The notes: a model not told the origin generated them from the letters alone. A stretch of 64,000 bases of DNA from Candidatus Acetothermia bacterium JdFR-48 (GCA_002011425.1 MTNJ01000036.1:86981-150980); one strand, 5' to 3'; counted from the first letter of the stretch, positions 9,337 to 18,215 are shown. Numbers and translations are program-made.

Positions 9337-9429
9337 CAATCTATATATATGACACTTCCCGCCTGCTGTCAAGGGTATGATGTTCCTCATCGAAAGTGTC
9401 ACCGAAGGGCGGGAAGCTCCCTAAAAAGG

Positions 9430-10290
9430 TGGCTACTATTTCTTGGGAGAAGCGATTAACCAACGAGAGCATAGCGGAGTTGATCAGGGCATGGCGGCCG
9501 AGGTACAGGAAGTGCTCCCGCAAAGAGAAGGGGAAGATCCTCGCGAGTTGGAACATCTACCGGGTACCACCGCAAGTCCCTCATCCGGGCCCTCTCCCGG
9601 AAGCCCGGGAAGGGCCGCCGGGGACGTCCCCGCACCTATACCAACGAGGTGCGGGCAGCCCTGGCAGAGGTGTGATGGGAGCTATCCGGGCGGCTCTGCT
9701 CCAAGAGGTCGGCCCCGTCCATGGAGAAATTCCTGGAGGCCTTGGAGCGCGCGGGGAGCTCAAGCTGAGGCCCGAGGTGAAAGGACTCCTTCTGCAGTTG
9801 GTTCGGCCACCATGGACCGGATCCTGAAGCTGGTGAGGCCGGGAAAGGCGCGCAAACAGCCCGCTCCCCAGTCGGCGAGGCAGCTGCGGGGGAGACTCCG
9901 GTGAGTACGGGTGGGAGGAGAGGGTGAGGCCTGAACACGTGGACTTCGATCTGGTGGCCCACTGCGGTACAAGCACCGAAGGGAGTACCTACACATCTTG
10001 AACTTGGTGGACATCGCCACCTCCTGGTGTGAACCGGCGGCGATCGGGAACCGGGGACGGGAGGAAGTGGCCCGGTCCCTGGTGGATGTGAAAGGGGGGT
10101 TCCCTTTCCGCTTTTGGGGATAGACCCCGACAACGATTCGGCTCTCCTCAACGCTTATCTTCTGAAGTGGTGCCGAGAAAGAACGGGTGGAGTTCACCCG
10201 ATGTCGGCCGTACCGAAAGAACGATCAAGCCCACATAGAGCAGAAGAACTGGGGGCAGCACGCAGACCGAGAAAGTAACCGAATTACAAG
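9430..10290 (+). pseudogene. Degenerate DDE integrase-type transposase
   Basis: The protein can be rebuilt only by hopping frames. Order: RPRYRKCSRKEKGKILASW (to about 9558); TGYHRKSLIRALSRKPG then RRGRPRTYTNEVRAALAEV from 9559 up to an in-frame TGA at 9673-9675; EKFLEALERAG; ELKLRPEVKGLLLQLV; then the catalytic core FDLVAHCG (about 9945), VDIATSWCEPAAIGNRG, LLGIDPDNDS (about 10118) and CRPYRKNDQAHIEQKNW (about 10250). The D, D and E of the integrase triad lie in DLVAHCG, IDPDNDS and HIEQKNW. This is the layout of integrase-core transposases related to IS481/ISNCY. At least four frame breaks make it inactive. Terminal inverted repeats were not established. Confidence 0.85.
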
Positions 10291-10426
10291 GCAAAACCCG
10301 GGATTTCGGTAACATGCACTTTCGATGTATCACGGGGGCACCGATGTTCTTCGTCGATAAAAGTCAGCAGGGAGATTTCCTCGCTCATTCCAACGAGGAG
10401 TTACCAGGGGAAATCAGAATGTAGAG

Positions 10427-11615
10427 ATGTATTTGCAACTTGGGCACGGGAAAGGTGTGGATTCGTTCGACTTACCGAAGCCAAACTTGGTCGACGTGAC
10501 CCTCCCGAGAACCGTTGAACCGTCAAGGTTAGAAGGAAGTATTTGTGGACGCGAAAGGGGCGCCGTTCGGTCTCAAGGTCCCGCTGGAGGGGCCCTCACC
10601 AGAGGGGAGGAGCTTGTCCCCGTTGTCCCTGATCACATGCGAAAAGTACCCGCTCCAGCAATATTATGTGAGGTATGGAAACGGCTCCATCGCGGGCGTC
10701 CCCCGCCCGGATGAGCTGGAGGCGATCCTCGGTGAATTCAAAGGGTGCTTCCGTTTGTTGATCCACGATACTGAAGGGGACTCGCCCACGTAAGCGAGAC
10801 CTCTCTCGGTACACCGATAGAGATCAATCCAGTGCACTTCGAAACAGGCCACGTGATCACCATCGAACATATCAGCTTACACTCCTTCGCCGGCTATTTC
10901 GGTGAGCCACAGGTGATCCGTTCCAGCGTCGCAGGGGAGACAATCATGCGCAATCACGAGAAGATCCCCAGTCTCTAGGCTCCAGCTGCGCAAACGAGGA
11001 GAACCGGATCCACCGCGAGATGCGGGAGACGGCACGGATGTTTATCGTGGATATGGTCCTCGTGGGCGATAGTTGCCCCCTGAGGTTCTCCATCGGTGCC
11101 CCCTAGACGACGCTATTGTGCCAGAGCCACATTCTGGGATGAGCTCCTATCGGTGGAGGTGCCCGAGACCGTGGACCCGGTGATCACCTCAGCGAGCGGG
11201 TATCCCCGAGGACATAAGTCTCCATCAACACATATGGCCCTCTTCTACGTCGCGGGCTGCGAAACCCGGGGGCATAATCCTCCTCGCTACCGAGTGTAGA
11301 GAGGGTTTCGGCCATCCCGTATATGCAGATTGGTGGGAAGCGCTGGGATCTCGCGGATGTATGGGGATTATACGTGCCGAGAGGTTCGAGCTCGGCGGCC
11401 ACTGGGCATATTTCCTCGCCCGAGGCCGCGCCCGTGGAATGAAAAACACTTCCTGCTTTCACTCTCTCCAGAGAAGGTACGGGCCTCGGGGACCGAGCCT
11501 ATCTCTTCAGTGGACGAAGCTTTAGCCCTCGCTTGGGAATGCTACGCCGGCCTTCTCCTCCATCGTCTTTCCCTTCGGCAGCGAAACATTTCCCAAAATC
11601 CCTGCGCTTGAGAAG
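10427..11615 (+). pseudogene. Degenerate LarA-like nickel-dependent racemase (DUF2088 family)
   Basis: A full-length LarA-type protein is spread over several frames: the N-terminus reads MYLQLGHGKGVDSFDLPKPN (10427 on); the middle reads SLGTPIEIN, HISLHSFAGYFGEP and VAGETIMRNH (about 10800-10975, ending in TAG); then VPETVDPVITSASGYPRG (about 11160); GIILLATECREGFGHPVYAD (about 11270-11330); RFELGGHWAYFLAR (about 11380); and the C-terminus EPISSVDEALALA then FPFGSETFPK (11495-11600). LarA enzymes racemise lactate or other 2-hydroxy acids using a nickel-pincer cofactor. Numerous frameshifts and stops show it is dead. It ends immediately before the ABC permease at 11646. Confidence 0.85.
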
Positions 11616-11635
11616 TGAGTGGCTGTCGTTATAAA
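11608..11635 (+). promoter_or_regulatory. Promoter for the sugar ABC operon, leaderless spacing
   Basis: TTGAGA (11608-11613), 16-nt spacer, TATAAA (11630-11635). The -10 ends 10 nt before the ATG at 11646 and there is no Shine-Dalgarno. The transcript probably starts within a few bases of the start codon. The -35 overlaps the last codons of the LarA pseudogene. Confidence 0.55.
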
Positions 11636-11645
11636 TTATTGTACC

Positions 11646-12479
11646 ATGCAAACCTACGCGTTCAGACGTGGTATAGGAAAACTTCTCCTTTATGTCCTCC
11701 TTAGTCTCGGTGCTCTGGTTATGATCCTCCCTTTTCTTTGGATGCTCTCGACTTCGTTAAAAGACGAAGTAAGTGCCCTTCAGATGCCGCCCCAATGGAT
11801 CCCACGTCCGGTACACTGGGAAAATTTTCCCAGGGCTTGGAGCGCTGCACCGTTCGGCCGCTATTTCTTCAACTCCTTTTTCATCGCAATCACCACGACG
11901 GTGGGCGAGGTGATCACCACTATCTTCGCTGCCTATGCATTCGCGAAGATGAATTTCTTCGGTAAGAACGTGCTCTTCACCATCTTCCTCGGCACGCTGA
12001 TGATCCCCGGACAGATGCTCCTCGTCCCGAACTACGTCACCATAAAGAAGCTTGGTTGGTACAATACGTATTGGGCATTGATAATCCCCTGGACTGTCTC
12101 AGTATTTGGGATCTTCCTCCTACGCCAATTTTTCCGCACAATTCCTGATGAGTTTTGGGATGCCGCTCGCATCGATGGTTGTTCTCGTTTCCGCTACATT
12201 TGGCAGGTCGTCGTTCCTCTCTCGCGTCCCGGGATTGCCACCGTGGCCCTTTTCAAATTTATCGGGTCGTGGAACGCTTTCTTATGGGTCCTTATCATGA
12301 CCGACAAAGTGGAGCTACGCACTATCCCCGTAGGGTTGCGTTTCTTCATGTCAGATGTAGGGACTAATTATCCCCTCCTTATGGCTGCTTCTACAATGGC
12401 CATTCTGCCGGTATTGCTCATCTTCCTTTTCACGCAACGACAGTTCATCCAGGGGATCACGCGGACGGGGTTGAAGTAA
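11646..12479 (+). CDS. Carbohydrate ABC transporter permease, MalG/UgpE type
   Basis: A 277-residue inner-membrane permease with six predicted helices and the cytoplasmic EAA loop 'DAARIDGCSRFRYIWQVVVP' near residue 185, where the ATPase docks. The C-terminus (QFIQGITRTGLK) has the standard ending 'GLT.GAVKG'-like tail of the MalG branch. I choose the ATG at 11646 (MQTYAFRRG) rather than a GTG at 11619, because the latter falls inside the promoter. It is the first gene of the cluster, an unusual place for the MalG-type subunit, which normally comes last. Confidence 0.93.
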   Translation: MQTYAFRRGIGKLLLYVLLSLGALVMILPFLWMLSTSLKDEVSALQMPPQWIPRPVHWENFPRAWSAAPFGRYFFNSFFIAITTTVGEVITTIFAAYAFAKMNFFGKNVLFTIFLGTLMIPGQMLLVPNYVTIKKLGWYNTYWALIIPWTVSVFGIFLLRQFFRTIPDEFWDAARIDGCSRFRYIWQVVVPLSRPGIATVALFKFIGSWNAFLWVLIMTDKVELRTIPVGLRFFMSDVGTNYPLLMAASTMAILPVLLIFLFTQRQFIQGITRTGLK

Positions 12480-12555
12480 TGTTCAGAAAGGGGGTGATAT
12501 TTCGGGAGGGAAGGCTCCAAAAGCCTTGCCTGAATACTACGAAAGGAGGTAGGAT

Positions 12556-13776
12556 ATGAGGAGGACACTTCTAGTCTTAGGTTTAATGGGATTGTTCGCC
12601 GTTTGGGCTTTAGGCGGCAAGGTAACCATCACTTTTTGGCATGCCATGTCCGAAAAGCATTCCCCGCCACTCGAATACCTTACGCAGAAATTCATGGAGG
12701 AGAACCCCGACATCCAGGTCAACCTCGTATATCAGGGTGGCTATGGTTCTCTCTCCCAGAAGCTGATCGCCGCCGTGGCCGCTGGCACTCCTCCCACGCT
12801 TGCTCAGCAATATGAGAACTGGACTACCCAATGGCTCGAGGCTCTAGTGCCGCTGGAGGACTACCTCGACCCTGAAGTCCTGGCTGATATCCATCCCAAG
12901 TTCGTCGAAATGAATACTTTCGATGGCAAAATGTTAACCGTTCCCTTCAACAAATCCATCATCGTCCTTTACTACCGCGCTGACCTTGTCCCTGAGCCGC
13001 CTACTACGTGGGAAGAGTTCCTGGACCTGGCTTGCAAGCTGACGGTCGATGAAAACGGTGATGGCGTGCCTGATCGGTTCGGCACCGGCCTGCGTCCCCC
13101 GAACCCGGAGATCTTCCTCACCTTCCTCGCCCAGAATGAGGGTTCGATCCTCTCCGAGGACATGGCCGAGGTCACCATCAACAATGAAAGAGCCCTCGAA
13201 ACCATGGAGTTTATGGCCAGGCTGGCGAAATGTGCTTTGGTGCAAGGTGGTTACCTCTCCGGTCCGTTCGGTGATGGCCTCATTGCCATGTTCGTCGACA
13301 CTTCCGCGGGTTATCCATACAACCTTTCTGCTGCCAAGCGCGGTGGCTTCGAGATGAAGGTCACCAAAGTTCCCTGTCACAAGAACTGCGCATCTATGGT
13401 TCAGGGCACCAACCTCGGCCTCTTCCAGCTCAACCAGTCTGAAGAACAGATCGCTGCAGCTGTGAAGTACATCGAGTTCTTGCTCCGCCCCGAGAACACA
13501 GTGTATTGGGCCAAGGAGACAGGATATCTACCCGTGACCGTGTCTGGCTTTGAGTCTGAGGCGTGGAAGGCTTTCTGTGAAGAGCATCCGGAGCGCAAGG
13601 CGATGAGCGAACAGTTCCTCGCCGGCGGTTTCGGACAGATCCACCATCCCGCTTATTGGGACATCCGGAACGCTATGATCACCTACTACGAGGCCGTGCT
13701 CCGTGGCGAGATGGAACCCAAAGAAGCCCTCGACGCCCTCGCTGAAGAGATCAAGACCATCATCGAGGAGTACTGA
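12556..13776 (+). CDS. Extracellular sugar-binding protein, UgpB/MalE-like (family 1 SBP)
   Basis: A 406-residue periplasmic or lipid-free binding protein with a signal peptide (MRRTLLVLGLMGLFAVWALGG). The mature sequence starts KVTITFWHAMS, the typical opening of SBP family 1 proteins for glycerol-3-phosphate and oligosaccharides. It continues with the IQVNLVYQGGY strand and a C-terminal lobe. AAAGGAGGT precedes the ATG. No N-terminal lipobox cysteine is present. A small hairpin (12511-12527) lies in the leader, and a strong terminator-like hairpin follows the stop codon. The ligand cannot be named from sequence. Confidence 0.93.
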   Translation: MRRTLLVLGLMGLFAVWALGGKVTITFWHAMSEKHSPPLEYLTQKFMEENPDIQVNLVYQGGYGSLSQKLIAAVAAGTPPTLAQQYENWTTQWLEALVPLEDYLDPEVLADIHPKFVEMNTFDGKMLTVPFNKSIIVLYYRADLVPEPPTTWEEFLDLACKLTVDENGDGVPDRFGTGLRPPNPEIFLTFLAQNEGSILSEDMAEVTINNERALETMEFMARLAKCALVQGGYLSGPFGDGLIAMFVDTSAGYPYNLSAAKRGGFEMKVTKVPCHKNCASMVQGTNLGLFQLNQSEEQIAAAVKYIEFLLRPENTVYWAKETGYLPVTVSGFESEAWKAFCEEHPERKAMSEQFLAGGFGQIHHPAYWDIRNAMITYYEAVLRGEMEPKEALDALAEEIKTIIEEY

Positions 13777-13782
13777 GAATGA

Positions 13783-13815
13783 AGAGGGGAGGGGGCATAC
13801 CCCTCCCCTCTTTTT
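13783..13815 (+). terminator. Strong hairpin with T tract between binding protein and MalF-type permease
   Basis: Twelve-base-pair stem AGAGGGGAGGGG/CCCCTCCCCTCT with loop GCATA, followed by TTTT. It starts 7 bases after the binding-protein stop and ends about 10 bases before the next start codon. Its position inside the transporter cluster suggests partial termination that keeps the binding protein more abundant than the permease. Confidence 0.9.
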
Positions 13816-13824
13816 GGGGGGAAG

Positions 13825-14760
13825 ATGAAAAGAACGCCGCGACTATTTCCAGGTCTTCGCCGCAAGACGTTTTGGTTTGAGACAGCAGAAGCGTATCTTT
13901 ACCTCCTGCCAGCTATCCTTATTTTGGGCACGTTTGTAATTTATCCTTTTTTCAACGCTTTTTATTTAAGTTTCTTTAAAGTATATCCATTTAGACATGG
14001 AATTCCTTTTTATAAGGTATTTGTAGGGCTGAAGAATTTCTATTTTCTCTTCCGGGATCGCGCTTTCTTACAAGCTTTGAGACAAACCTCTTTTTATGTG
14101 GGGGTTTCGGTTCCCGTCACTATCACGCTTGCCCTTTCTTTGGCCACATTGCTCAATAAGGGTTTACGCCTCAGACCGTTCTACCGCCTGTCCTACTTTC
14201 TCCCCTACATTACCCCAGTAGTAGCTATCTCCATGGTATGGCAATGGATCTTCAATTGGCATTACGGGCTTCTCAACTACTTCTTGGGATTCTTCGGGGT
14301 CAATCTGATAAATTGGCTGGAGAACCCTCGGTTCGCTCTTCCGGCTGTGATTATCATGAATGTGTGGAGATATGTGGGATACCAAGCGATCATCCTTCTC
14401 GCGGGCCTTCAAGGAATTGACAGGATGTATTATGACGCGGCAAAGGTCGACGGGGCCTCCGGTTGGCAAGTATGGCGGCACATAACTTTTCCGCTGCTCA
14501 CACCCCAAATCTTTTTCGTCTTTATTATTGCACTCATCGGCTCCTTTAAGATCTTCGAAGAGATCTTTATTCTCTTCAGTGGCACCCCAGGTCCCATGCG
14601 ATCGGCAATGACCATCGTGTATTACATTTTCGATCAGGGATTTCAGCGTTTCCACTTCGGATTGGCAGCAGCTGCATCGGTGGTCCTCTTCGCCATAATC
14701 TTCGCCCTTACCATCTTCCAAATGACCGTGACCCAGCGGTGGGTGCACTACGAGAGGTGA
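13825..14760 (+). CDS. Carbohydrate ABC transporter permease, MalF/UgpA type
   Basis: A 311-residue membrane protein with six predicted helices. The EAA loop DAAKVDGASGWQVWRHITFP is at about residue 210. Partner of the MalG-type subunit encoded at 11646. The ATG at 13825 has the GGGGGGAAG stretch just upstream as a ribosome-binding site. No ATPase gene is found in this cluster, so a shared MalK/MsmX-type ATPase elsewhere is likely to power it. Its A+T content is higher than that of its neighbours in the first 300 bases. Confidence 0.93.
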   Translation: MKRTPRLFPGLRRKTFWFETAEAYLYLLPAILILGTFVIYPFFNAFYLSFFKVYPFRHGIPFYKVFVGLKNFYFLFRDRAFLQALRQTSFYVGVSVPVTITLALSLATLLNKGLRLRPFYRLSYFLPYITPVVAISMVWQWIFNWHYGLLNYFLGFFGVNLINWLENPRFALPAVIIMNVWRYVGYQAIILLAGLQGIDRMYYDAAKVDGASGWQVWRHITFPLLTPQIFFVFIIALIGSFKIFEEIFILFSGTPGPMRSAMTIVYYIFDQGFQRFHFGLAAAASVVLFAIIFALTIFQMTVTQRWVHYER

Positions 14761-14764
14761 GGTG

Positions 14765-15538
14765 ATGAAGGACCTTGGGATTTTTGCATCGGTGCTTTCA
14801 CTGGTTATAGGAACGGTTCTCACGGCACCTGCTCAACCTTCCGAAACAGCGGTGACGGCTGTAGTTTCGTTGGTGATCGACGGGGATACGGTGATCCTTA
14901 ACAACGGCGAGTACGTTCGTTACCTTGGCATTGATACTCCGGAGGAAGGAGAGGAGTTTTACTGGGCTGCCAAAAGTTATAACCGCCGCCTCGTGTGGCG
15001 GAAGAAAGTGTATTTAGAGATTGGCCCCGAGCGAAGGGATGGCTACGGTAGGCTACTGGCCTATATCTGGGTAGAGCGGGAGGGCAAATGGCTCCTTGTG
15101 AACGAAGAACTTCTCCGCAAGGGTTTGGCAAAGCTCCTCGTCATATGGCCCGATCATTATCACGAGCGACTCCTTCGGGCGCTGACCCTCGCCCAGGTAG
15201 AGAAGCGTGGTCTCTGGGGCAAGTATAGAAAACCATTTACCCTGGAAGAGATCGAACAAAACCCGGTCCAATACGTAACCGAGGTCGTAACTGTGGATTT
15301 CGTCATAGCGAGTGTGGAGGCGAGGGGAGACAGATGGTATGTGCGTGCTATAAACAGTCGCTACGGGTTTCATACCATTGTCCACAAAGAAGTTTGGGGT
15401 TCTCTAGGGATCTCAGATGAAGAAGAATTGATAGGGAAAAGGGTCGAAGTTACTGGAGAACTCCGATGGGACAATCTATTGAAGGGACCTCACATCGAAG
15501 TTCTGATACCGGAGCAATGGACTATCGTTGAGGAATAA
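14765..15538 (+). CDS. Secreted thermonuclease-like (SNase/TNase) protein with C-terminal OB-like domain
   Basis: A 257-residue protein with a signal peptide (about residues 1-24, cleavage near TAPAQP). The staphylococcal-nuclease fold follows: VIDGDTVILNNGEYVRYLGIDTPE carries the metal-binding aspartates and the first catalytic arginine, and GYGRLLAYIWV carries the second. About 90 extra C-terminal residues (from about 165) resemble an OB-fold nucleic-acid-binding domain; this is inferred from the strand pattern. The start is the ATG at 14765 or the GTG three bases earlier. It follows the MalF-type permease by only a few bases, so it is co-transcribed, although no functional link to sugar uptake is known. 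Confidence 0.85.
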   Translation: MKDLGIFASVLSLVIGTVLTAPAQPSETAVTAVVSLVIDGDTVILNNGEYVRYLGIDTPEEGEEFYWAAKSYNRRLVWRKKVYLEIGPERRDGYGRLLAYIWVEREGKWLLVNEELLRKGLAKLLVIWPDHYHERLLRALTLAQVEKRGLWGKYRKPFTLEEIEQNPVQYVTEVVTVDFVIASVEARGDRWYVRAINSRYGFHTIVHKEVWGSLGISDEEELIGKRVEVTGELRWDNLLKGPHIEVLIPEQWTIVEE

Positions 15539-15541
15539 AAC

Positions 15542-15618
15542 TGGTCGGAGCGACCGGATTTGAACCGGTGACCTCTGGCCCCCCATGCCAGCGCGCTACC
15601 AGGCTGCGCTACGCTCCG
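15542..15618 (-). tRNA. tRNA-Pro (anticodon GGG)
   Basis: A 77-nt cloverleaf on the minus strand. The acceptor stem is CGGAGCG/CGCTCCG, with A73 and an encoded CCA. D arm AGCGCAGCCTGGTAGCGC is typical of bacterial tRNA-Pro. Anticodon stem CTGGC/GCCAG, loop ATGGGGG with anticodon GGG. T arm ACCGG-TTCAAAT-CCGGT. All stems pair perfectly. It reads CCC and CCU codons. Confidence 0.97.
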
Positions 15619-15631
15619 ACTGGACGCTTTA

Positions 15632-15660
15632 ATCCTACCCAAGTGCGGGCCCCCTGCCAA
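15632..15660 (-). promoter_or_regulatory. Promoter of tRNA-Pro
   Basis: On the minus strand TTGGCA (15660-15655), an exact 17-nt spacer and TAGGAT (15637-15632), 13 nt before the first base of the mature tRNA. It matches a housekeeping sigma-70 promoter at 8 of 12 positions. It lies between rtcB's 3' end and the tRNA. Confidence 0.7.
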
Positions 15661-15702
15661 GATCCGTTTTGTGGCCGCAGAATGGGCGACCGGGGCTTGC
15701 TC

Positions 15703-17145
15703 TCAACCCTTGATGCACACGAGGGGACGGGCTTTGGCCACTTTGGCATTGAGTTTCGCACCTACCGCAGCTTCCACCACCAGGTCAACGTCTTTATAGG
15801 CCTGGGGCGCCTCCTCCGCCGCTCCCGCGTAAGAGTGAGCTCGAACAATGATCCCCCTGCCCCGAAGGTCTTGGATGATCTTCTCACCCCGCCACTGTTT
15901 CTTCGCCTTGGCGCGTGACATAGCGCGACCTGCCCCGTGTACTCCGGAGCCGAAGACCTTCTGCATGCCGATCTCCGTTCCACGCAGGATGTAGGAGGAT
16001 GTTCCCATGGTGCCCCCGACGAATATGGGATGGCCCACCTCCCGGTACTTAGGCGGGTTCTCGCGGCGTCCGGGGCCAAAGGCCCGAGTCGAACCCTTGC
16101 GGTGTACCAGGAGCTCCCGGTCCTGGCCATTCACCTCGTGGCGCTCGAACTTCACGTTGTTGTGACCCACGTCATAGAGGGTCCGAATGTCCGGGGGTTT
16201 GAGTGCAAAGAGGGGACAGAGTACTTCCCGTACGAGGTGCGCGAGGACTTGGCGATTGGCGAAGGCACAGTTTATCCCCGCGAAGACCGCGGAAAGGTAA
16301 CGCTGGCCCTCAGGGGACTTGATAGGCGCGCACACGAGCTCCCGTTCCCTGATGGGGATCCCGTACTTGCGGGACGCTTTCTCGAGATCTTTTAAATAGT
16401 CCTGGCCGATCTGGTGTCCCAGGGCCCGGGAGCCACAGTGGATGGCAACGAGTACTTGGTTCACCTCGATCCCATAGGCGGTCGCTGCATTTTCATCGTA
16501 GATTTCCTCCACGTATTGGATCTCGAGGTAGTGATTGCCGGAGCCCAAGGTCCCCACCTGCTTGAACTGACGCTGTTTGGCCTTGAAGGAGACCGCTGCG
16601 GGATCCGCCCCCTCCATGCGGCCCCCTTCTTCTGTGTACTCCAAGTCCTCGGGGAGACCATAGCCCCGTTCCAGGACGAAGTAGGCCCCTTTGCGCAGGA
16701 CCTCATCGATTCCCTCCACCGTGAGGCGGAGTTCCCCCTCCGACCCGAGTCCCGCGGGGATGTGGTGGAAAAGCCTATCAGCTACTTCCTCTTTCTTTGC
16801 CTCGATATCATCACGGTGCAGGGGGGTCACCAAGACCCGCACCCCGCAGTTGATATCGAAGCCGACACCTCCCATGGCGACGACACCCTCGTCGGGGTCG
16901 AAGGCCCCTACGCCCCCGATGGGGAATCCATAGCCGGGGTGCACGTCCGGCATGGCGATGGCGGCCTTCACTATCCCCGGGAGGGAAGCCACGTTACGCA
17001 CCTGCTCCAGGGCGTTCCACTCGTGGCCTCTGTGGTCCAAGAGGGGCTTTAAGATCGCCTCTGAGGCGTAGATCCTTCCCGGGACGAGCATGTCCGCGCT
17101 CTGTGGAATCTCCCACTCGTAATCGTTTATCTTTCTTACCTCCAT
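15703..17145 (-). CDS. rtcB: RNA-splicing ligase RtcB
   Basis: Joins RNA 2',3'-cyclic phosphate or 3'-phosphate ends to 5'-OH ends using GTP and manganese, in tRNA splicing or repair of cleaved RNA. Length 480 residues, as in archaea and many bacteria. Visible signatures: MPDVHPGYGFPIGGV (residues 65-79), GVGFDINCGVR with the metal-binding Cys100, HCGSRALGHQ, YDVGHNNVKFE, and GVHGAGRAMSR near residue 405 with the histidine that becomes guanylylated. AAAGGAGG precedes the ATG. The archease gene lies 12 bases upstream on the same strand, so cofactor and ligase are co-expressed. Confidence 0.97.
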   Translation of the reverse strand: MEVRKINDYEWEIPQSADMLVPGRIYASEAILKPLLDHRGHEWNALEQVRNVASLPGIVKAAIAMPDVHPGYGFPIGGVGAFDPDEGVVAMGGVGFDINCGVRVLVTPLHRDDIEAKKEEVADRLFHHIPAGLGSEGELRLTVEGIDEVLRKGAYFVLERGYGLPEDLEYTEEGGRMEGADPAAVSFKAKQRQFKQVGTLGSGNHYLEIQYVEEIYDENAATAYGIEVNQVLVAIHCGSRALGHQIGQDYLKDLEKASRKYGIPIRERELVCAPIKSPEGQRYLSAVFAGINCAFANRQVLAHLVREVLCPLFALKPPDIRTLYDVGHNNVKFERHEVNGQDRELLVHRKGSTRAFGPGRRENPPKYREVGHPIFVGGTMGTSSYILRGTEIGMQKVFGSGVHGAGRAMSRAKAKKQWRGEKIIQDLRGRGIIVRAHSYAGAAEEAPQAYKDVDLVVEAAVGAKLNAKVAKARPLVCIKG

Positions 17146-17157
17146 CCCATCCCTCCT

Positions 17158-17580
17158 TTAGAGATCAACTACACATTGGGCGATGTAACGCCCTTCCTCC
17201 TCTCTCACTTTGACCCCGTAGTAAGTAGCCCCCTTTACCTCCACCGCCGGTTTGTGGCGTTCGAGGTCCAGGGCCTCACCATAAGCCTTCCCTTCAAGAA
17301 CCCAGCGATCGCCCTCCCGTTTTATTTTTGTCTCAAAGCGGGAGAAGACCATTCCCTCGAGGTCCCGGAGGGCCAAGAGTTCGCCGAGCCACGAGACAAA
17401 GAGGACTTCCAGCGTTTCCGCCTCCACCACCACCGGCACCCCACGTTCCAGCCGTACCGTCCCGAGGTCCACCATCAGGGAAAACATCCCTCGGGCAGCC
17501 TCACAGAAGGCTTCCTCGAGGGTCCCCCCGATCCCGCGCACGCCGGCATCGGCCTCGTGCTCCAGGATCTCGTATGGCAT
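17158..17580 (-). CDS. Archease (RtcB-activating chaperone)
   Basis: A 140-residue protein, the usual archease length. It starts [18 protein letters not shown], where HxADxG is the family signature with a metal-binding aspartate. It contains the LLVSWLGELL-like helix (FVSWLGELLAL) and ends in the conserved KGATYYGVKV...CVVDL C-terminus with the calcium-binding aspartate. Archease speeds up RtcB guanylylation and broadens its nucleotide use. The ATG overlaps the upstream thpR stop by one base (TGATG). A longer frame reading to 17688 has no homology upstream of this ATG. Confidence 0.95.
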   Translation of the reverse strand: MPYEILEHEADAGVRGIGGTLEEAFCEAARGMFSLMVDLGTVRLERGVPVVVEAETLEVLFVSWLGELLALRDLEGMVFSRFETKIKREGDRWVLEGKAYGEALDLERHKPAVEVKGATYYGVKVREEEGRYIAQCVVDL

Positions 17581-18134
17581 CAGCCCCCTCCCAGGGGTAC
17601 GCGCAATACAGGTATGTAAAGTGGACCTTCGGGCCGGAGGACCGACTGCATCAGGGTGAGGTCCCGCACGTTCACTTGCAATGGGCAATTTAGACTTACT
17701 TCCTCGATGACTCGACTTATATCCCGGGGGATCTTGAACCGTGAGAGAGTCACGTGGACCTTCGGCTCTTTCATCTCGGGCCGGAATCCGAGCCTCCGCA
17801 CCTCTTCTTCGACGAGCTGCATGAGTGCCACGAATTCCTCCGCGATCCCAGCAGGCCCGATCCAGAGGACCCGTGCCCGGCGGGGGCTCGGGAAGGCCGA
17901 GAGCCTCTCAAGCTCCAACGAGAATGGGGTGAACTCTCGAGCCACCTCTTTGGCCAATGCCTCGAGTGACCCGACCCTCCCCTCGTCCACCTCCCCCAGG
18001 AACCGAACCGTGAGGTGAAGGTTCTCGGGGGCAACCCACTTCGCATTTCCGCAGCGTGGGCGGAGCTCATCGACGAGCTCCTCCAGCTTCTTCTTCACAC
18101 CGTCCTCGAGTTCCACACAGAAGAAAAGCCGCAT
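17580..18134 (-). CDS. thpR: RNA 2',3'-cyclic phosphodiesterase / 2'-5' RNA ligase fold (ThpR)
   Basis: A 184-residue 2H phosphoesterase. The two catalytic HxTx motifs are HLTV (residues 40-43) and HVTL (126-129), each on a central strand. Family members open 2',3'-cyclic phosphates to 2'-phosphate or, in vitro, join 2'-5' linkages. First gene of the thpR-archease-rtcB unit, so the operon combines three RNA-end-processing activities. A TATAAT box lies 8 nt before the ATG with no Shine-Dalgarno, which suggests a leaderless mRNA. Confidence 0.95.
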   Translation of the reverse strand: MRLFFCVELEDGVKKKLEELVDELRPRCGNAKWVAPENLHLTVRFLGEVDEGRVGSLEALAKEVAREFTPFSLELERLSAFPSPRRARVLWIGPAGIAEEFVALMQLVEEEVRRLGFRPEMKEPKVHVTLSRFKIPRDISRVIEEVSLNCPLQVNVRDLTLMQSVLRPEGPLYIPVLRVPLGGG

Positions 18135-18142
18135 GACATCCG

Positions 18143-18148
18143 ATTATA
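18143..18148 (-). promoter_or_regulatory. -10 box of the thpR-archease-rtcB operon
   Basis: Perfect consensus TATAAT on the minus strand, 8 nt before the thpR ATG. No recognisable -35 at the usual distance. It lies in the 81-bp divergent region shared with the CDC48-type gene. For the plus strand, TTGTGG (18162-18167), 16 nt and TGATAT (18184-18189) is a weaker candidate promoter for the ATPase gene. Confidence 0.5.
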
Positions 18149-18215
18149 CTGCGCGGGGCCTTGTGGCAGGGTGCAAACGAGCTTGATATCATCTCCTTTT
18201 GTAAGGAGGCAAAGC

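Noticed and set aside
18015..18215. N-terminal extension of the CDC48-type ATPase
   Set aside because: The extension runs through the divergent thpR start and promoter, lacks homology, and the ATG at 18216 has a perfect AAGGAGG site.
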